Origin: Embleya sp042956465
Lineage (GTDB): Bacteria > Actinomycetota > Actinomycetes > Streptomycetales > Streptomycetaceae
Direction: 5' to 3'
DNA: 64,000 nucleotides
Assembly (NCBI RefSeq): GCF_042956465.1
Contig: NZ_JBIBGL010000004.1
Span: 124,001 to 188,000, forward strand
Positions 40,902-49,143 of this stretch are shown here, piece after piece. How positions within the stretch are numbered: position 1 is the first letter of the stretch; each line of letters opens with the position of its first letter. The translations under genes were made by a program, and so were the position numbers. Under the pieces are notes generated by a model. It did no database searches. It had not been told where the DNA came from and saw only the letters and a list, made by a program, of their open reading frames with translations.

Positions 40902-42202
40902 GCCGGGAGGAGTAGTTGGGGTTCGGGGCGCTTTGCCGGTGCGGTGTTCGGGTTCCACAGTCTGGTGGTTCGTATGTAGCAGTGGATGACCGAGGTCATG
41001 GCCAGGATGAGCAGCGGCCCGAACACCCACGGATGTTCGGCCATCTCCACCGGCAGATAGCGGTACGACACCAGGAGCACGGCGAAGACCGCCGCGCCGT
41101 AGGTGACCAGCAGGACTCCGCGCCGGTCCCAGCCGCGGTCGAACGCGCGCATGGCCGCCTCGATCGTGAGCGCGAACACCACGCCGGCCACGAGGTCCAC
41201 GCCGTAGTGGTAGCCGAATCCCAGCGTGGCCGCGAGCGTGCCGATCAGCCAGAACGTTCCGGCGAAGCGGAAGAACCACGAGCCGCTGCGGGAGTGGACG
41301 AAGAGCGTCGTGGCCCACGCCGTGTGCAGGCTGGGCATGCAGTTCCGGGGGGTGATCTCGTCGAACCGGATCGGGCGCGGGGTGCCGATCGGCGGTGCGG
41401 TGTCCGGCCACAGGTTGGCCATGGCCCAGTGCCCGCCGTCCGCGCCGTAGGCGAAGACCGGTCCGACCACCGGGAAGATCATGTAGATGCTCGGTCCGAG
41501 CAGGCCGATGACCAGGAAGGTGCGCACCAGGTGATGGCCCGGGAAGCGGCGCTGGACCGCCACGTGGCGTAGTTGGTAAAGCGCGACGATGGCCGCCGCC
41601 AGCGGGAGTTGGCCATAGATGCCGCCGAGTAGGTGGGCGCCGACCGGGCCGGTGGCCTCGACCGCTCGGCCCACCAGCCACGACGGGTCACCCAGTGCGT
41701 GATCGGCGGTCGCCACGTACTGGTCGAGCACGTTCGGGCGGGTCATCGACGTGATGTGCAGCCAGGTGTCGCCCGTCTTGTGGCCTGCCACCAGCAGCAG
41801 TCCCAGCCCGACGCCCTTCAGCAGCAGGACGCGTTCCCGGCCGGTGCGGCGCGTGACGGCGATGACGGCGCAGCCCAGGATCACCCACAACGCGCCGTTG
41901 CCGAAGTTCATCCTGGCGTCGAGCAGCCACCGCACCGGCCAGAAAACAAGGTCGATGCCGATCGCGACACCGGCCGCGATGAACCGTTGTCGCCAGGTGA
42001 GCACCACCATCGTCAACGCCAGGCCGGCATACAGCAGCGGTCCCGAACTGGGGGCGAAGATCACCTCTCGCGCCTGATTGGTGATCGGCCCGGGTTGGCC
42101 GTGGTGACGCGCGACGATCTCCAGGGTGACCAGAAACGCGAGGGCTGCCACACCTCCTGCGGCCCACAGAATCGCCCGCGACCGACGCCGCACGGCGGTC
42201 AT
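40898..42202 (-). CDS. PAP2-superfamily membrane protein (inositolphosphotransferase/phosphatase-like)
   Basis: 434 residues from the ATG at 42202; an upstream ATG at 42307 would add a basic segment encoded in AT-rich DNA that I take as promoter. About ten membrane helices are visible. The phosphatase motifs are NCMPSLHTAWATTLF (His) and LGFGYHYGVDLVAGVVFAL (His and Asp), with a preceding RFDEITP segment. Such proteins remove or transfer phospho-groups of lipids at the membrane. It leads a probable three-gene operon. In the 405-bp gap 42203-42607, 42207-42310 is AT-rich promoter-like DNA. Confidence 0.82.
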   Translation of the reverse strand: MTAVRRRSRAILWAAGGVAALAFLVTLEIVARHHGQPGPITNQAREVIFAPSSGPLLYAGLALTMVVLTWRQRFIAAGVAIGIDLVFWPVRWLLDARMNFGNGALWVILGCAVIAVTRRTGRERVLLLKGVGLGLLLVAGHKTGDTWLHITSMTRPNVLDQYVATADHALGDPSWLVGRAVEATGPVGAHLLGGIYGQLPLAAAIVALYQLRHVAVQRRFPGHHLVRTFLVIGLLGPSIYMIFPVVGPVFAYGADGGHWAMANLWPDTAPPIGTPRPIRFDEITPRNCMPSLHTAWATTLFVHSRSGSWFFRFAGTFWLIGTLAATLGFGYHYGVDLVAGVVFALTIEAAMRAFDRGWDRRGVLLVTYGAAVFAVLLVSYRYLPVEMAEHPWVFGPLLILAMTSVIHCYIRTTRLWNPNTAPAKRPEPQLLLPA

Positions 42203-42522
42203 GGTGCTGCGACTTATTCGCGAAAGGGTTCGCACTGTTATGGATATCAATTGCTTGGCCGCTTTGTTGGATTTTAGTAAATGATCACCTTTTGCGCCGG
42301 TTTGCATGGATTTCCGGTGAGGGGAGGCGCTCGGTGTGACCGTCGTGAGTCGGATGATGTTACCGGAGCGGCGCGGACGGGCTTCGCCGGTCCGTCGATC
42401 CGGGGACCACGATCCCGAGCCTCCGGCCCGGCCACCGGTCGCTGTGGCCCACCCCGGGTCCGCAGGTACCGCCGCGGCGACCCCGACAACGCCGGCCACG
42501 TGTTCCGGTGGCCCGGTCCCAT

Positions 42523-42538
42523 AGGGCCGTTCGGCCCT
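42523..42538. promoter_or_regulatory. 16-bp palindrome before phosphoketolase
   Basis: AGGGCCGTTCGGCCCT: perfect 7-bp arms around TT, 69-84 bp upstream of the phosphoketolase ATG. The same 14-bp core (GGGCCG-NN-CGGCCC) stands at 48108 before the acetate kinase unit and, with one change each, at 53778 and 53800 before the acetyl-CoA synthetase. A site for the DevR-type regulator at 48251-48913 is the favoured inference. Confidence 0.6.
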
Positions 42539-42607
42539 TCACCGTGCGCGTGAAGGACGTGAGTGTGGGAACGAGCGGAGTTCCGGCGACCCACGAGAGG
42601 AAGACCG

Positions 42608-44968
42608 ATGACGATGGCGATTCCCGAAGGTCCCGACCTGACGACGGTGGATGCCTGGTGGCGGGCGGCGAATTATCTCGCGGTGGGACAGATCTACCTG
42701 AGCGGCAATCCGCTCCTGACCGAACCGCTGCGCCCCGAGCACATCAAACCGCGCCTGCTCGGACACTGGGGCACCTCCCCCGGCCTGAACCTGATCTACG
42801 CGCACCTGAACCGGGTGATCCGCGAACGCGGTACGCACGCCCTGCACGTCACCGGCCCCGGACACGGCGGCCCCTCCGCCCTCGCCGCGTCGTGGCTGGA
42901 CGGCACCTACAGCGAGCGCTACCCGAACGTCTCCCGTGACGCCGCGGGCATGGTCGCGCTGTTCCGCCAGTTCTCCTATCCGGGCGGCGTGCCCAGCCAC
43001 ATCGCGCCCGGCGTGCCGGGCTCGATCCACGAGGGCGGCGAACTCGGCTACAGCCTCTCGCACGCGTTCGGCGCCGCGTTCGACAATCCGGACCTGGTCG
43101 TCGCGTGTGTGATCGGCGACGGCGAGGCCGAGACCGGGCCGCTCGCCGCGTCCTGGCACGGCAACAAGTTCCTCAGCCCGCGCACCGACGGCGCGGTGTT
43201 GCCGATCCTGCACCTGAACGGCTGGAAGATCGCCAACCCGACGCTGCTCGCCCGGATGCCGCGCGAGGAACTCGACGCGCTGCTCACCGGGTACGGATGG
43301 CGCCCCATCCACGTCGAAGGCGACGAACCCGCGCGCGTACACGCGGCGTTCGCCGCCGCGCTGGAGGAATCGCTGGAGGAGATCGCCGAGTTCAAGGCGA
43401 CCGCGCAGGGGCGCCCGAGGTGGCCGATGATCGTGCTGCGCACCCCCAAGGGCTGGACCGGCCCACGCACCGTGGACGACGTGCCCGTCGAGGGCACCTG
43501 GCGCTCGCATCAGGTCCCGCTCGCCGGCGTGCGCGAGAACCCGGAGCACTTGGCCCTGCTGGAGACGTGGATGCGCTCCTACCGCCCGGACGAACTCTTC
43601 GACCAGGGCGGCCGGCCCACCCCGATCGTGCTCGCCAACGTGCCCACCGGCGACACCCGCCTGGGAGCCGTTCCCGAGGCCAACGGGGGCACCGTACTGC
43701 GGGATCTGCCGCTGCCCGACCCGCATTCCTTCGCGGTCAAGGTCACCGAGCCCGGCGCATCCTCGTCCGAACCCACCCGCGCGCTCGGCGAATACCTGCG
43801 CGAGGTCTTCGCCCGCACCGCGTCCCGCCGCGACTTCCGGCTGTTCGGCCCCGACGAGACCGAGTCGAACCGGCTCGGCGCGGTCTACGGCGCGACCACG
43901 AAGGCATGGCAGGAGCCGATCACCGATCTGGACACCCATCTGGCACCGGACGGCCGGGTCGTGGAGATCCTCTCCGAACACACCTGCCAGGGCATGCTGG
44001 AGGGCTACCTGCTGACCGGGCGCCACGGCGTCTTCTCGTGCTACGAGGCGTTCACGCACATCGTGTCCTCGATGTTCAACCAGCACGCCAAGTGGCTGCA
44101 CGCCTCGCGCGAGATCGACTGGCGGCCGCCGATCGCGTCGCTGAACTACCTGCTCACCTCCCACGTGTGGCGCCAGGACCAGAACGGCTTCTCGCACCAG
44201 GACCCCGGCTTCGTCGACCACGTGATCAACAAACGCCCCGAGGTCGTCCGCGTCTACCTGCCGCCGGACACCAACACCCTGTTGTCGGTGGGCGATCACG
44301 CACTGCGCAGTCGCGGCCTGGTGAACGTCATCGTCGCCGGCAAGACGCCCAACCCCGACTGGCTCACCATGGACGAGGCGGTCCTGCACTGCACCCGCGG
44401 CGCCGGCGTGTGGGAGTGGGCCTCCAACGACGACGGCCGCCCCCAGGTGGTGCTGGCCTGCGCCGGCGACGTCCCCACCCTGGAGACGCTCGCCGCGGTC
44501 GACCTGATCCGCCGACACCTGCCCGAGTTGCGGGTGCGCGTGGTCAACGTGGTCGACCTGATGCGGCTGCTCCCCGAGAGCGAGCACCCGCACGGCATGC
44601 CCGACACCGAGTACGACGCGCTGTTCGGCACCGACGTCCCGGTGATCTTCGCCTACCACGGCTACCCGTGGCTGATCCACCGTCTCGCCTACCGCCGGCA
44701 CAACCACGACCACCTGCACGTGCGCGGATACAAGGAGTACGGCACCACGACGACCCCCTTCGACATGGTCGTGCTCAACGACATGGACCGCTACCAGCGC
44801 GTGATCGACGTGATCGACCGCGTCCCCGGTCTGGGTACGCGCGCCGCGACGGTGCGCCAGAACATGCTCGACGCCCGGACCCGGCACCGCGCCTGGATCC
44901 TCGAACACGGCGAGGACATGCCAGAAGTACGCGACTGGATCTGGTCGCCCGGCCCGCACGGCAACTGA
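42608..44968 (+). CDS. xfp: Phosphoketolase (xylulose-5-P/fructose-6-P)
   Basis: 786 residues from the ATG at 42608 (GAGAGGAAG upstream), the family length. Family signatures include YLAVGQIYLSGNPLLTEPL, LGHWGTSPGLNLIYAHLNR, HVTGPGHGGPS and VPSHIAPGVPGSIHEGGELG; the thiamine diphosphate motif is CVIGDGEAETGPLA; EILSEHTCQGMLEGYLLTGR lies in the second domain. It splits xylulose-5-P or fructose-6-P with phosphate to acetyl phosphate plus glyceraldehyde-3-P or erythrose-4-P. With acetate kinase at 46563 it gives ATP and acetate. Confidence 0.96.
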   Translation: MTMAIPEGPDLTTVDAWWRAANYLAVGQIYLSGNPLLTEPLRPEHIKPRLLGHWGTSPGLNLIYAHLNRVIRERGTHALHVTGPGHGGPSALAASWLDGTYSERYPNVSRDAAGMVALFRQFSYPGGVPSHIAPGVPGSIHEGGELGYSLSHAFGAAFDNPDLVVACVIGDGEAETGPLAASWHGNKFLSPRTDGAVLPILHLNGWKIANPTLLARMPREELDALLTGYGWRPIHVEGDEPARVHAAFAAALEESLEEIAEFKATAQGRPRWPMIVLRTPKGWTGPRTVDDVPVEGTWRSHQVPLAGVRENPEHLALLETWMRSYRPDELFDQGGRPTPIVLANVPTGDTRLGAVPEANGGTVLRDLPLPDPHSFAVKVTEPGASSSEPTRALGEYLREVFARTASRRDFRLFGPDETESNRLGAVYGATTKAWQEPITDLDTHLAPDGRVVEILSEHTCQGMLEGYLLTGRHGVFSCYEAFTHIVSSMFNQHAKWLHASREIDWRPPIASLNYLLTSHVWRQDQNGFSHQDPGFVDHVINKRPEVVRVYLPPDTNTLLSVGDHALRSRGLVNVIVAGKTPNPDWLTMDEAVLHCTRGAGVWEWASNDDGRPQVVLACAGDVPTLETLAAVDLIRRHLPELRVRVVNVVDLMRLLPESEHPHGMPDTEYDALFGTDVPVIFAYHGYPWLIHRLAYRRHNHDHLHVRGYKEYGTTTTPFDMVVLNDMDRYQRVIDVIDRVPGLGTRAATVRQNMLDARTRHRAWILEHGEDMPEVRDWIWSPGPHGN

Positions 44969-45181
44969 TCACGGACGACGCGGGTCACGGCCGGCGGTGC
45001 GGCAGGCGCGGACCTGCATGACGATTTCGGCCGGTCGTCGTGCGTCGTGGCCGAGCATCGTGGCCCGCGTCGACGCGGAGGTTTCGGCTCCGCGCTCGAG
45101 GTGCCCCCGGGCCGGGCGTACGCCCTCGCCGCCCGGCCGTCGTTCACGCGCTTCCTCCGCCGTCTGCGCACTTGCCAAAGC

Positions 45182-45218
45182 GGAACCGCGTTCCGTATCG
45201 TTCTCGGAACGGGGTTCC
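45182..45218. promoter_or_regulatory. Two GGAAC-N3-GTTCC operators before the aldo/keto reductase
   Basis: GGAACCGCGTTCC (45182-45194) and GGAACGGGGTTCC (45206-45218) are palindromes with identical 5-bp arms, centres 24 bp apart, about 90-110 bp before the ATG. Paired sites of this kind usually bind a TetR- or MerR-like dimer of dimers. No cognate regulator is adjacent. The rest of the 333-bp gap 44969-45301 shows no gene. Confidence 0.55.
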
Positions 45219-45301
45219 GTTTTGCTCGTGATGCCGAGCGCGGGCCCGATACTCGAGCCGCGCATCGTCGGCACGTTCCACCCGCAACGAGGAGACACGT
45301 C

Positions 45302-46321
45302 ATGCAGTACCGCACCTTGGGCCGTACCGGTGTGCAGGTCAGCGCCCTCGCGCTCGGCGCGATGAACTTCGGCAGGATCGGGCGCACCACCCAGGACGAG
45401 GTCACCACCATCGTCGATGCCGCCCTCGAGGCCGGGATCAATCTGATCGACACCGCCGACGTGTACAGCGGCGGCGAGTCGGAAGAGATGGTCGGCAAGG
45501 CCATCGCAGGCCGCCGCGACGACCTCGTGCTCGCCACGAAGGCGGGCCTGCCCATGGGCGACGAGCGCAACCACCAGGGCGCCTCGCGCCGCCGACTGGT
45601 CGCCGCCCTGGACGACAGCCTGCGCCGGCTCGGTGTCGACCACATCGATCTCTACCAGATCCACCGATGGGACCCCCGTACCGGCGACGAGGAGACCCTG
45701 TCGGCCCTGACCGACCTACAGCGCGCGGGCAAGATCCGCTACTTCGGCTCCTCGACCTTCCCCGCCTACCGCATCGTGCAGGCCCAGTGGGCGGCCCGCG
45801 AGCACCACCTGAGCCGCTACGTCACCGAACAGCCCAGCTACTCGATCCTGCAGCGCGGCATCGAGACCCACGTCCTGCCGGTGACCGAACAGTACGGACT
45901 CGGTGTGCTGGTGTGGAGCCCGCTCGCCTCGGGCTGGCTGTCCGGAGCCATCCGCGAGGGCCGGGAACTCTCGGGCAACCGTGCCGCGTTCATGCCGCAG
46001 CGGTTCGACACCACCATCCCCGCCAACCGCGCCAGGCTCGACGCCGTCGAGCGACTGGCCAAGGTCGCCGACGAGGCCGGGCTCACCATGATCCAGCTCG
46101 CACTAGGGTTCGTGACCGCGCACCCGGCCGTGACCGGCGCGCTCATCGGCCCCCGCACGCCGGAACACCTGCACTCGCAACTCGCCGCCGCCGACACCGT
46201 GTTGTCCGCCGACGTACTCGACGCGATCGACGAGATCGTCGCCCCCGGCACCGACCTGGCCGCGCACGAGAAGAACGACACCCCGCCCGCGCTGCTCGAC
46301 CCGTCGCTGCGACGTCGCTGA
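45302..46321 (+). CDS. Aldo/keto reductase
   Basis: 339 residues from the ATG at 45302 (GAGGAG 8 nt upstream). The TIM-barrel AKR pattern is complete: YRTLGRTGVQVSALALGAMN, INLIDTADVYSGGESEEMVG (catalytic Asp and Tyr), LVLATKAGLPMG (Lys), DHIDLYQIHRWDP (His), KIRYFGSSTFPAYRI and a late ALIGPRTPEHLHSQ cofactor segment. It would reduce aldehydes or ketones with NADPH. A strong terminator follows directly. Two palindromes upstream suggest stress- or substrate-controlled expression. Confidence 0.93.
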   Translation: MQYRTLGRTGVQVSALALGAMNFGRIGRTTQDEVTTIVDAALEAGINLIDTADVYSGGESEEMVGKAIAGRRDDLVLATKAGLPMGDERNHQGASRRRLVAALDDSLRRLGVDHIDLYQIHRWDPRTGDEETLSALTDLQRAGKIRYFGSSTFPAYRIVQAQWAAREHHLSRYVTEQPSYSILQRGIETHVLPVTEQYGLGVLVWSPLASGWLSGAIREGRELSGNRAAFMPQRFDTTIPANRARLDAVERLAKVADEAGLTMIQLALGFVTAHPAVTGALIGPRTPEHLHSQLAAADTVLSADVLDAIDEIVAPGTDLAAHEKNDTPPALLDPSLRRR

Positions 46322-46323
46322 CC

Positions 46324-46365
46324 ACGCAGGCTCCGGACCCGCCCTTCGGCATCCGGAGCCTGCGT
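46324..46365 (+). terminator. Terminator of the aldo/keto reductase gene
   Basis: ACGCAGGCTCCGGA (46324-46337) pairs perfectly with TCCGGAGCCTGCGT (46352-46365) across a 14-nt loop, starting 3 bp after the stop codon. Being symmetrical it may also serve acetate kinase, which is transcribed toward it from the other side. Confidence 0.8.
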
Positions 46366-46424
46366 GCTGCTCGGTGTACTCGGCCTCGCTCCGGCGGTCC
46401 GTGCCGTACCGGGCCGCACGCCGG

Positions 46425-46466
46425 TTCTCGGTGTCACGCGCCGAATTCTCGGTGTCACGCGCCGAC
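46425..46466. repeat. Two 21-bp direct repeats
   Basis: TTCTCGGTGTCACGCGCCGA occurs at 46425 and again at 46446, back to back, followed by a partial GGCACGCGCCGA copy. It lies between the converging aldo/keto reductase and acetate kinase genes. No function is evident. Confidence 0.6.
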
Positions 46467-46562
46467 AGGTGGCACGCGCCGATGGTTGCCACTCGACGGG
46501 TGCGCCGTGCCGACAGCTGCCCCGGGGCCCGGCCCACTCCGGCGCACCGCGGCGAAGCGGGT

Positions 46563-47693
46563 TCATCCCACCGTCGCGCGGGTTTCGCGCGCGATGCAGA
46601 CATCCTCCCCGGCGGTGACGACCACGGTTCGCACCCGCGCACCCGCCTCGCCGATCTCGCCGTCGGCGCGCGTCGCGGCGTTGGCCTCGGCATGCAACCG
46701 CACTCCCAGGAATCCCAGCTCGGCGACCGCCTCGGTGCGCAGCGTTTCGTCGTGTTCGCCCACCCCACCGGTGAAGGCCAGGACGTCCAGGCCACCCATC
46801 GCGGCGGCCATCGCGGCGATCCTGGTACGCACCCGGTACGCGTAGATCCCGCGCGCCAGTCGCGCGCGCGGATCCCCCGCGTCGGCGTCGGCCCGGATCG
46901 CGCGCATGTCGCCGCCGTGCCCGGCCAACGCGCTCAGCCCCGCGCCATGCTCCAACACCTGCTCCAAGTCGTCGAGTTCGACCCCGTTGCGGAGCAGCCA
47001 CACGAGCATGCCGGGGTCCAGGTCACCGGCGCGGGTGGCCATCACCAGGCCCTCCGTGGGGGTGAAGCCCATCGTGGTGTCGACACAACTCCCGCCCCGG
47101 ATCGCGGCCAACGAGGCCCCGGCACCGAGGTGGCAGGTCACCACGCGCGCCGATGCCGGGTCCGTACCGGTCAGTTCACAGGCCCGCGCCGACGCGTAGG
47201 CGTGGGACAGGCCGTGGAAGCCGTAGCGGCGCAGGCCCCACTCGGCGCGCCACGCCTCGGGGAGCGCGTAGGTGCTCGCCTCGGCGGGGAGGGTGTGGTG
47301 GAAGGCGGTGTCGAAGCAGGCGACCGCGGGCAGTTCGGGACACAGTTCGTGAAGCGCGTCGATGCCGGCGATCGCCCGGTCCTGGTGCAGCGGCGCGAGC
47401 GGGCGCAGCGCGGCGATGCGCGCGTACACCTGCGGATCGAGTCGGGCCGGCCCGGTGAAGTCGGCGCCGCCGTGCACGATGCGGTGCCCGACGGCCTCGA
47501 CGGATCCCGCCGAGCGCACGAACTCGGCGATCGCCGCGGACGGGATCGTGTCGGTGAAGCTCACGTTCGAGGTATGGACGATCGTGTCGTCCGGGTCGAC
47601 CACCGACAACTTCAGGCTGGAGGAGCCCGCGTTGACGACCAGGACGCGTCCGCCGGCGCCGGCATTCGTACTGCGGGTGGCCTCAGCGGACAT
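46563..47693 (-). CDS. ackA: Acetate kinase
   Basis: 376 residues from the ATG at 47693 (GGGGGTG upstream). Signatures: VLVVNAGSSSLKLSVVD, VEAVGHRIVHGGADF, PAVACFDTAFHHTLP, RYGFHGLSHAYASARA and VVTCHLGAGASLAAI, GFTPTEGLVMATRAGDLDPG, and FTGGVGEHDETLR. All ASKHA-fold catalytic residues (Asn, Arg, Asp, Arg, Glu) lie in these blocks. It interconverts acetyl phosphate + ADP with acetate + ATP. No pta gene is adjacent; the acetyl phosphate source here is phosphoketolase. A small reading frame upstream overlaps its start by 11 bp. Confidence 0.95.
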   Translation of the reverse strand: MSAEATRSTNAGAGGRVLVVNAGSSSLKLSVVDPDDTIVHTSNVSFTDTIPSAAIAEFVRSAGSVEAVGHRIVHGGADFTGPARLDPQVYARIAALRPLAPLHQDRAIAGIDALHELCPELPAVACFDTAFHHTLPAEASTYALPEAWRAEWGLRRYGFHGLSHAYASARACELTGTDPASARVVTCHLGAGASLAAIRGGSCVDTTMGFTPTEGLVMATRAGDLDPGMLVWLLRNGVELDDLEQVLEHGAGLSALAGHGGDMRAIRADADAGDPRARLARGIYAYRVRTRIAAMAAAMGGLDVLAFTGGVGEHDETLRTEAVAELGFLGVRLHAEANAATRADGEIGEAGARVRTVVVTAGEDVCIARETRATVG

Positions 47694-48060
47694 CGCGCAC
47701 CCCCGTCTCGGCCGAAGCGCGCAGCGGCCCGCCGGCGGCGACTCGGGCGTCGATCGCCTGCCTGCGCCGCCGCCCGTCGGGTCGCCACGACGGTGGCCGT
47801 AGGACAGGCGAGTCGCTCTCGCGTACGCGCCATTCGGGATCGGCCGGACCGGGCCCGCGCGAACGAACGCCCCGACACGGAATCCGCGGCATCGGCGCCG
47901 GGCAGGCGGTGACCACTCCCGGTGCCGCTGCGATGTCCGTCGAACACGGATACGACGCACACGTCTTCGCGCGGCGACCGGCGAAGCGCCGGTGTGCGGA
48001 CGCGGGAGCCGTCCGATGATGGGCGATGAGGGACACGACGACCGCCTCCTGGTGGTGCAT
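47683..48060 (-). CDS. Candidate small gene coupled to acetate kinase
   Basis: 125 residues from the ATG at 48060: HHQEAVVVSLIAHHRTAPAS, AHRRFAGRRAKTCASYPCST, then an Arg/Pro-rich tail including PEWRVRESDSPVLRPPSWRP and ending SAETGVRDVR. Its stop lies inside ackA (11-bp overlap) and the GGGCCGAACGGCCC palindrome is ~50 bp before its ATG, which would make it the first gene of the ackA transcript. The ribosome site is weak and the tail looks low-complexity, so it may instead be an untranslated leader. Confidence 0.35.
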   Translation of the reverse strand: MHHQEAVVVSLIAHHRTAPASAHRRFAGRRAKTCASYPCSTDIAAAPGVVTACPAPMPRIPCRGVRSRGPGPADPEWRVRESDSPVLRPPSWRPDGRRRRQAIDARVAAGGPLRASAETGVRDVR

Positions 48061-48107
48061 GCGTCGATGACGCTTCCCAGGACAGCGCACTTCACGCGTA
48101 CGCACCC

Positions 48108-48121
48108 GGGCCGAACGGCCC
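48108..48121. promoter_or_regulatory. GGGCCG-NN-CGGCCC palindrome before the acetate kinase unit
   Basis: GGGCCGAACGGCCC, perfect 6-bp arms, between devR and ackA. It is the same core as at 42523-42538. A GT-rich simple repeat (GGTGTGCGTCGGTGTGCGTC, about 48202-48225) lies nearby. A DevR-type binding site is inferred. Confidence 0.55.
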
Positions 48122-48250
48122 TGTCGGTCCGCCGAAGGGCGCACACGGCCGGACATCGACGCACCCCGGACCCGCTGTCGGTCGGGGTGCGTCGGTGGGT
48201 GTCGGTGTGCGTCGGTGTGCGTCGGGATCCGCGCGGACCGCCCGCCGGCC

Positions 48251-48913
48251 TCAGGTCCGGCGCCGCTCCTTGCCCTGGTGCAACTCCGTCGCGTACACCG
48301 CCGCCTGGACACGGCGTTCCAGGCCGAGCTTGTTGAGCACCGCGGAGACGTAGTTCTTGACGGTCTTCTCCGCCAGGCCCAGGTTCTCGGCGATCTCCCG
48401 GTTCGTCTGGCCCTGGGCGATGTGCTCCAGGACCTGCTTCTCCCGCTCGCTGAGCCCGGTGGGGCCCGGTTCGGCGGCGGGTCCCTTGCGTACTCGTTCC
48501 AGAACACGCGTGGTCACCGCCGGATCCAGCAGGGACTGCCCGGCGGCGACCGCGCGTACCGCCGCGATCAGGTCCTGCCCGCGAACCTGCTTGAGCACGT
48601 AGCCCGCCGCTCCCGCCATGATCGCCGCGAACAGCGCGTCCTCGTCGTCGTACGAGGTCAGGATCAACGCGTTGATCTCCGGGAAGCGCGAGCGCACCTC
48701 GCGGCACACGTCGATGCCGCTGCCGTCCGGCAGGCGCCCGTCCAGGATCGCCACGTCGGGGCGCAGTGCGGGGATGCGCCGGGTGGCCTCGGCGGCCGAA
48801 CCCGACTCGCCGACGATCTCGATGTCGGGTTCACCGCCGAGCAGGTCGGCCAGGCCCCTGCGGACCACCTCGTGGTCGTCCAGCAGGAACACGCGAATGG
48901 GCGGTGTCGACAC
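48251..48913 (-). CDS. NarL/FixJ-type response regulator, DevR/OsdR-like
   Basis: 220 residues from a GTG at 48913 with GGAGGAGGG upstream. Receiver: IRVFLLDDHEVVRRGLADLL, phospho-acceptor Asp58 in VAILDGRLPDGSG, LILTSYDDEDALFAAIMAGA and YVLKQVRGQDL (Lys). LuxR-type HTH: LSEREKQVLEHIAQGQTNRE and NLGLAEKTVKNYVSAVLNKL. The LDGRLPDG context and the VKNYVSAVLNKLGLERR recognition helix are as in mycobacterial DevR (DosR) and Streptomyces OsdR. It is divergent from a GAF-domain kinase. It probably controls the acetyl-phosphate genes around it. Confidence 0.9.
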   Translation of the reverse strand: MSTPPIRVFLLDDHEVVRRGLADLLGGEPDIEIVGESGSAAEATRRIPALRPDVAILDGRLPDGSGIDVCREVRSRFPEINALILTSYDDEDALFAAIMAGAAGYVLKQVRGQDLIAAVRAVAAGQSLLDPAVTTRVLERVRKGPAAEPGPTGLSEREKQVLEHIAQGQTNREIAENLGLAEKTVKNYVSAVLNKLGLERRVQAAVYATELHQGKERRRT

Positions 48914-49143
48914 GGCCCTCCTCCGGAGGTCAGTCGTGGCTCTATGGTCGCTGTTGTCATCGTCGGACGCCGAAGGCTCCCGTATCCGTCACCGTAGCGG
49001 GCGGCGCGGCCTCGGGGCCACGGTCGGCGGGATCACGGTCGATCGACGACGGTGCGTTCGAGGGGGAGAGGACGCGCGAGGCGTGGTTTGACACGATGGG
49101 CTCACGAAGAGTTTCGCCGGATGTACCAACCGTGGGAGGGGCT

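Noticed and set aside
42539..44959. 806-codon minus-strand frame opposite phosphoketolase
   Set aside because: Antisense shadow; phosphoketolase matches its family from end to end.
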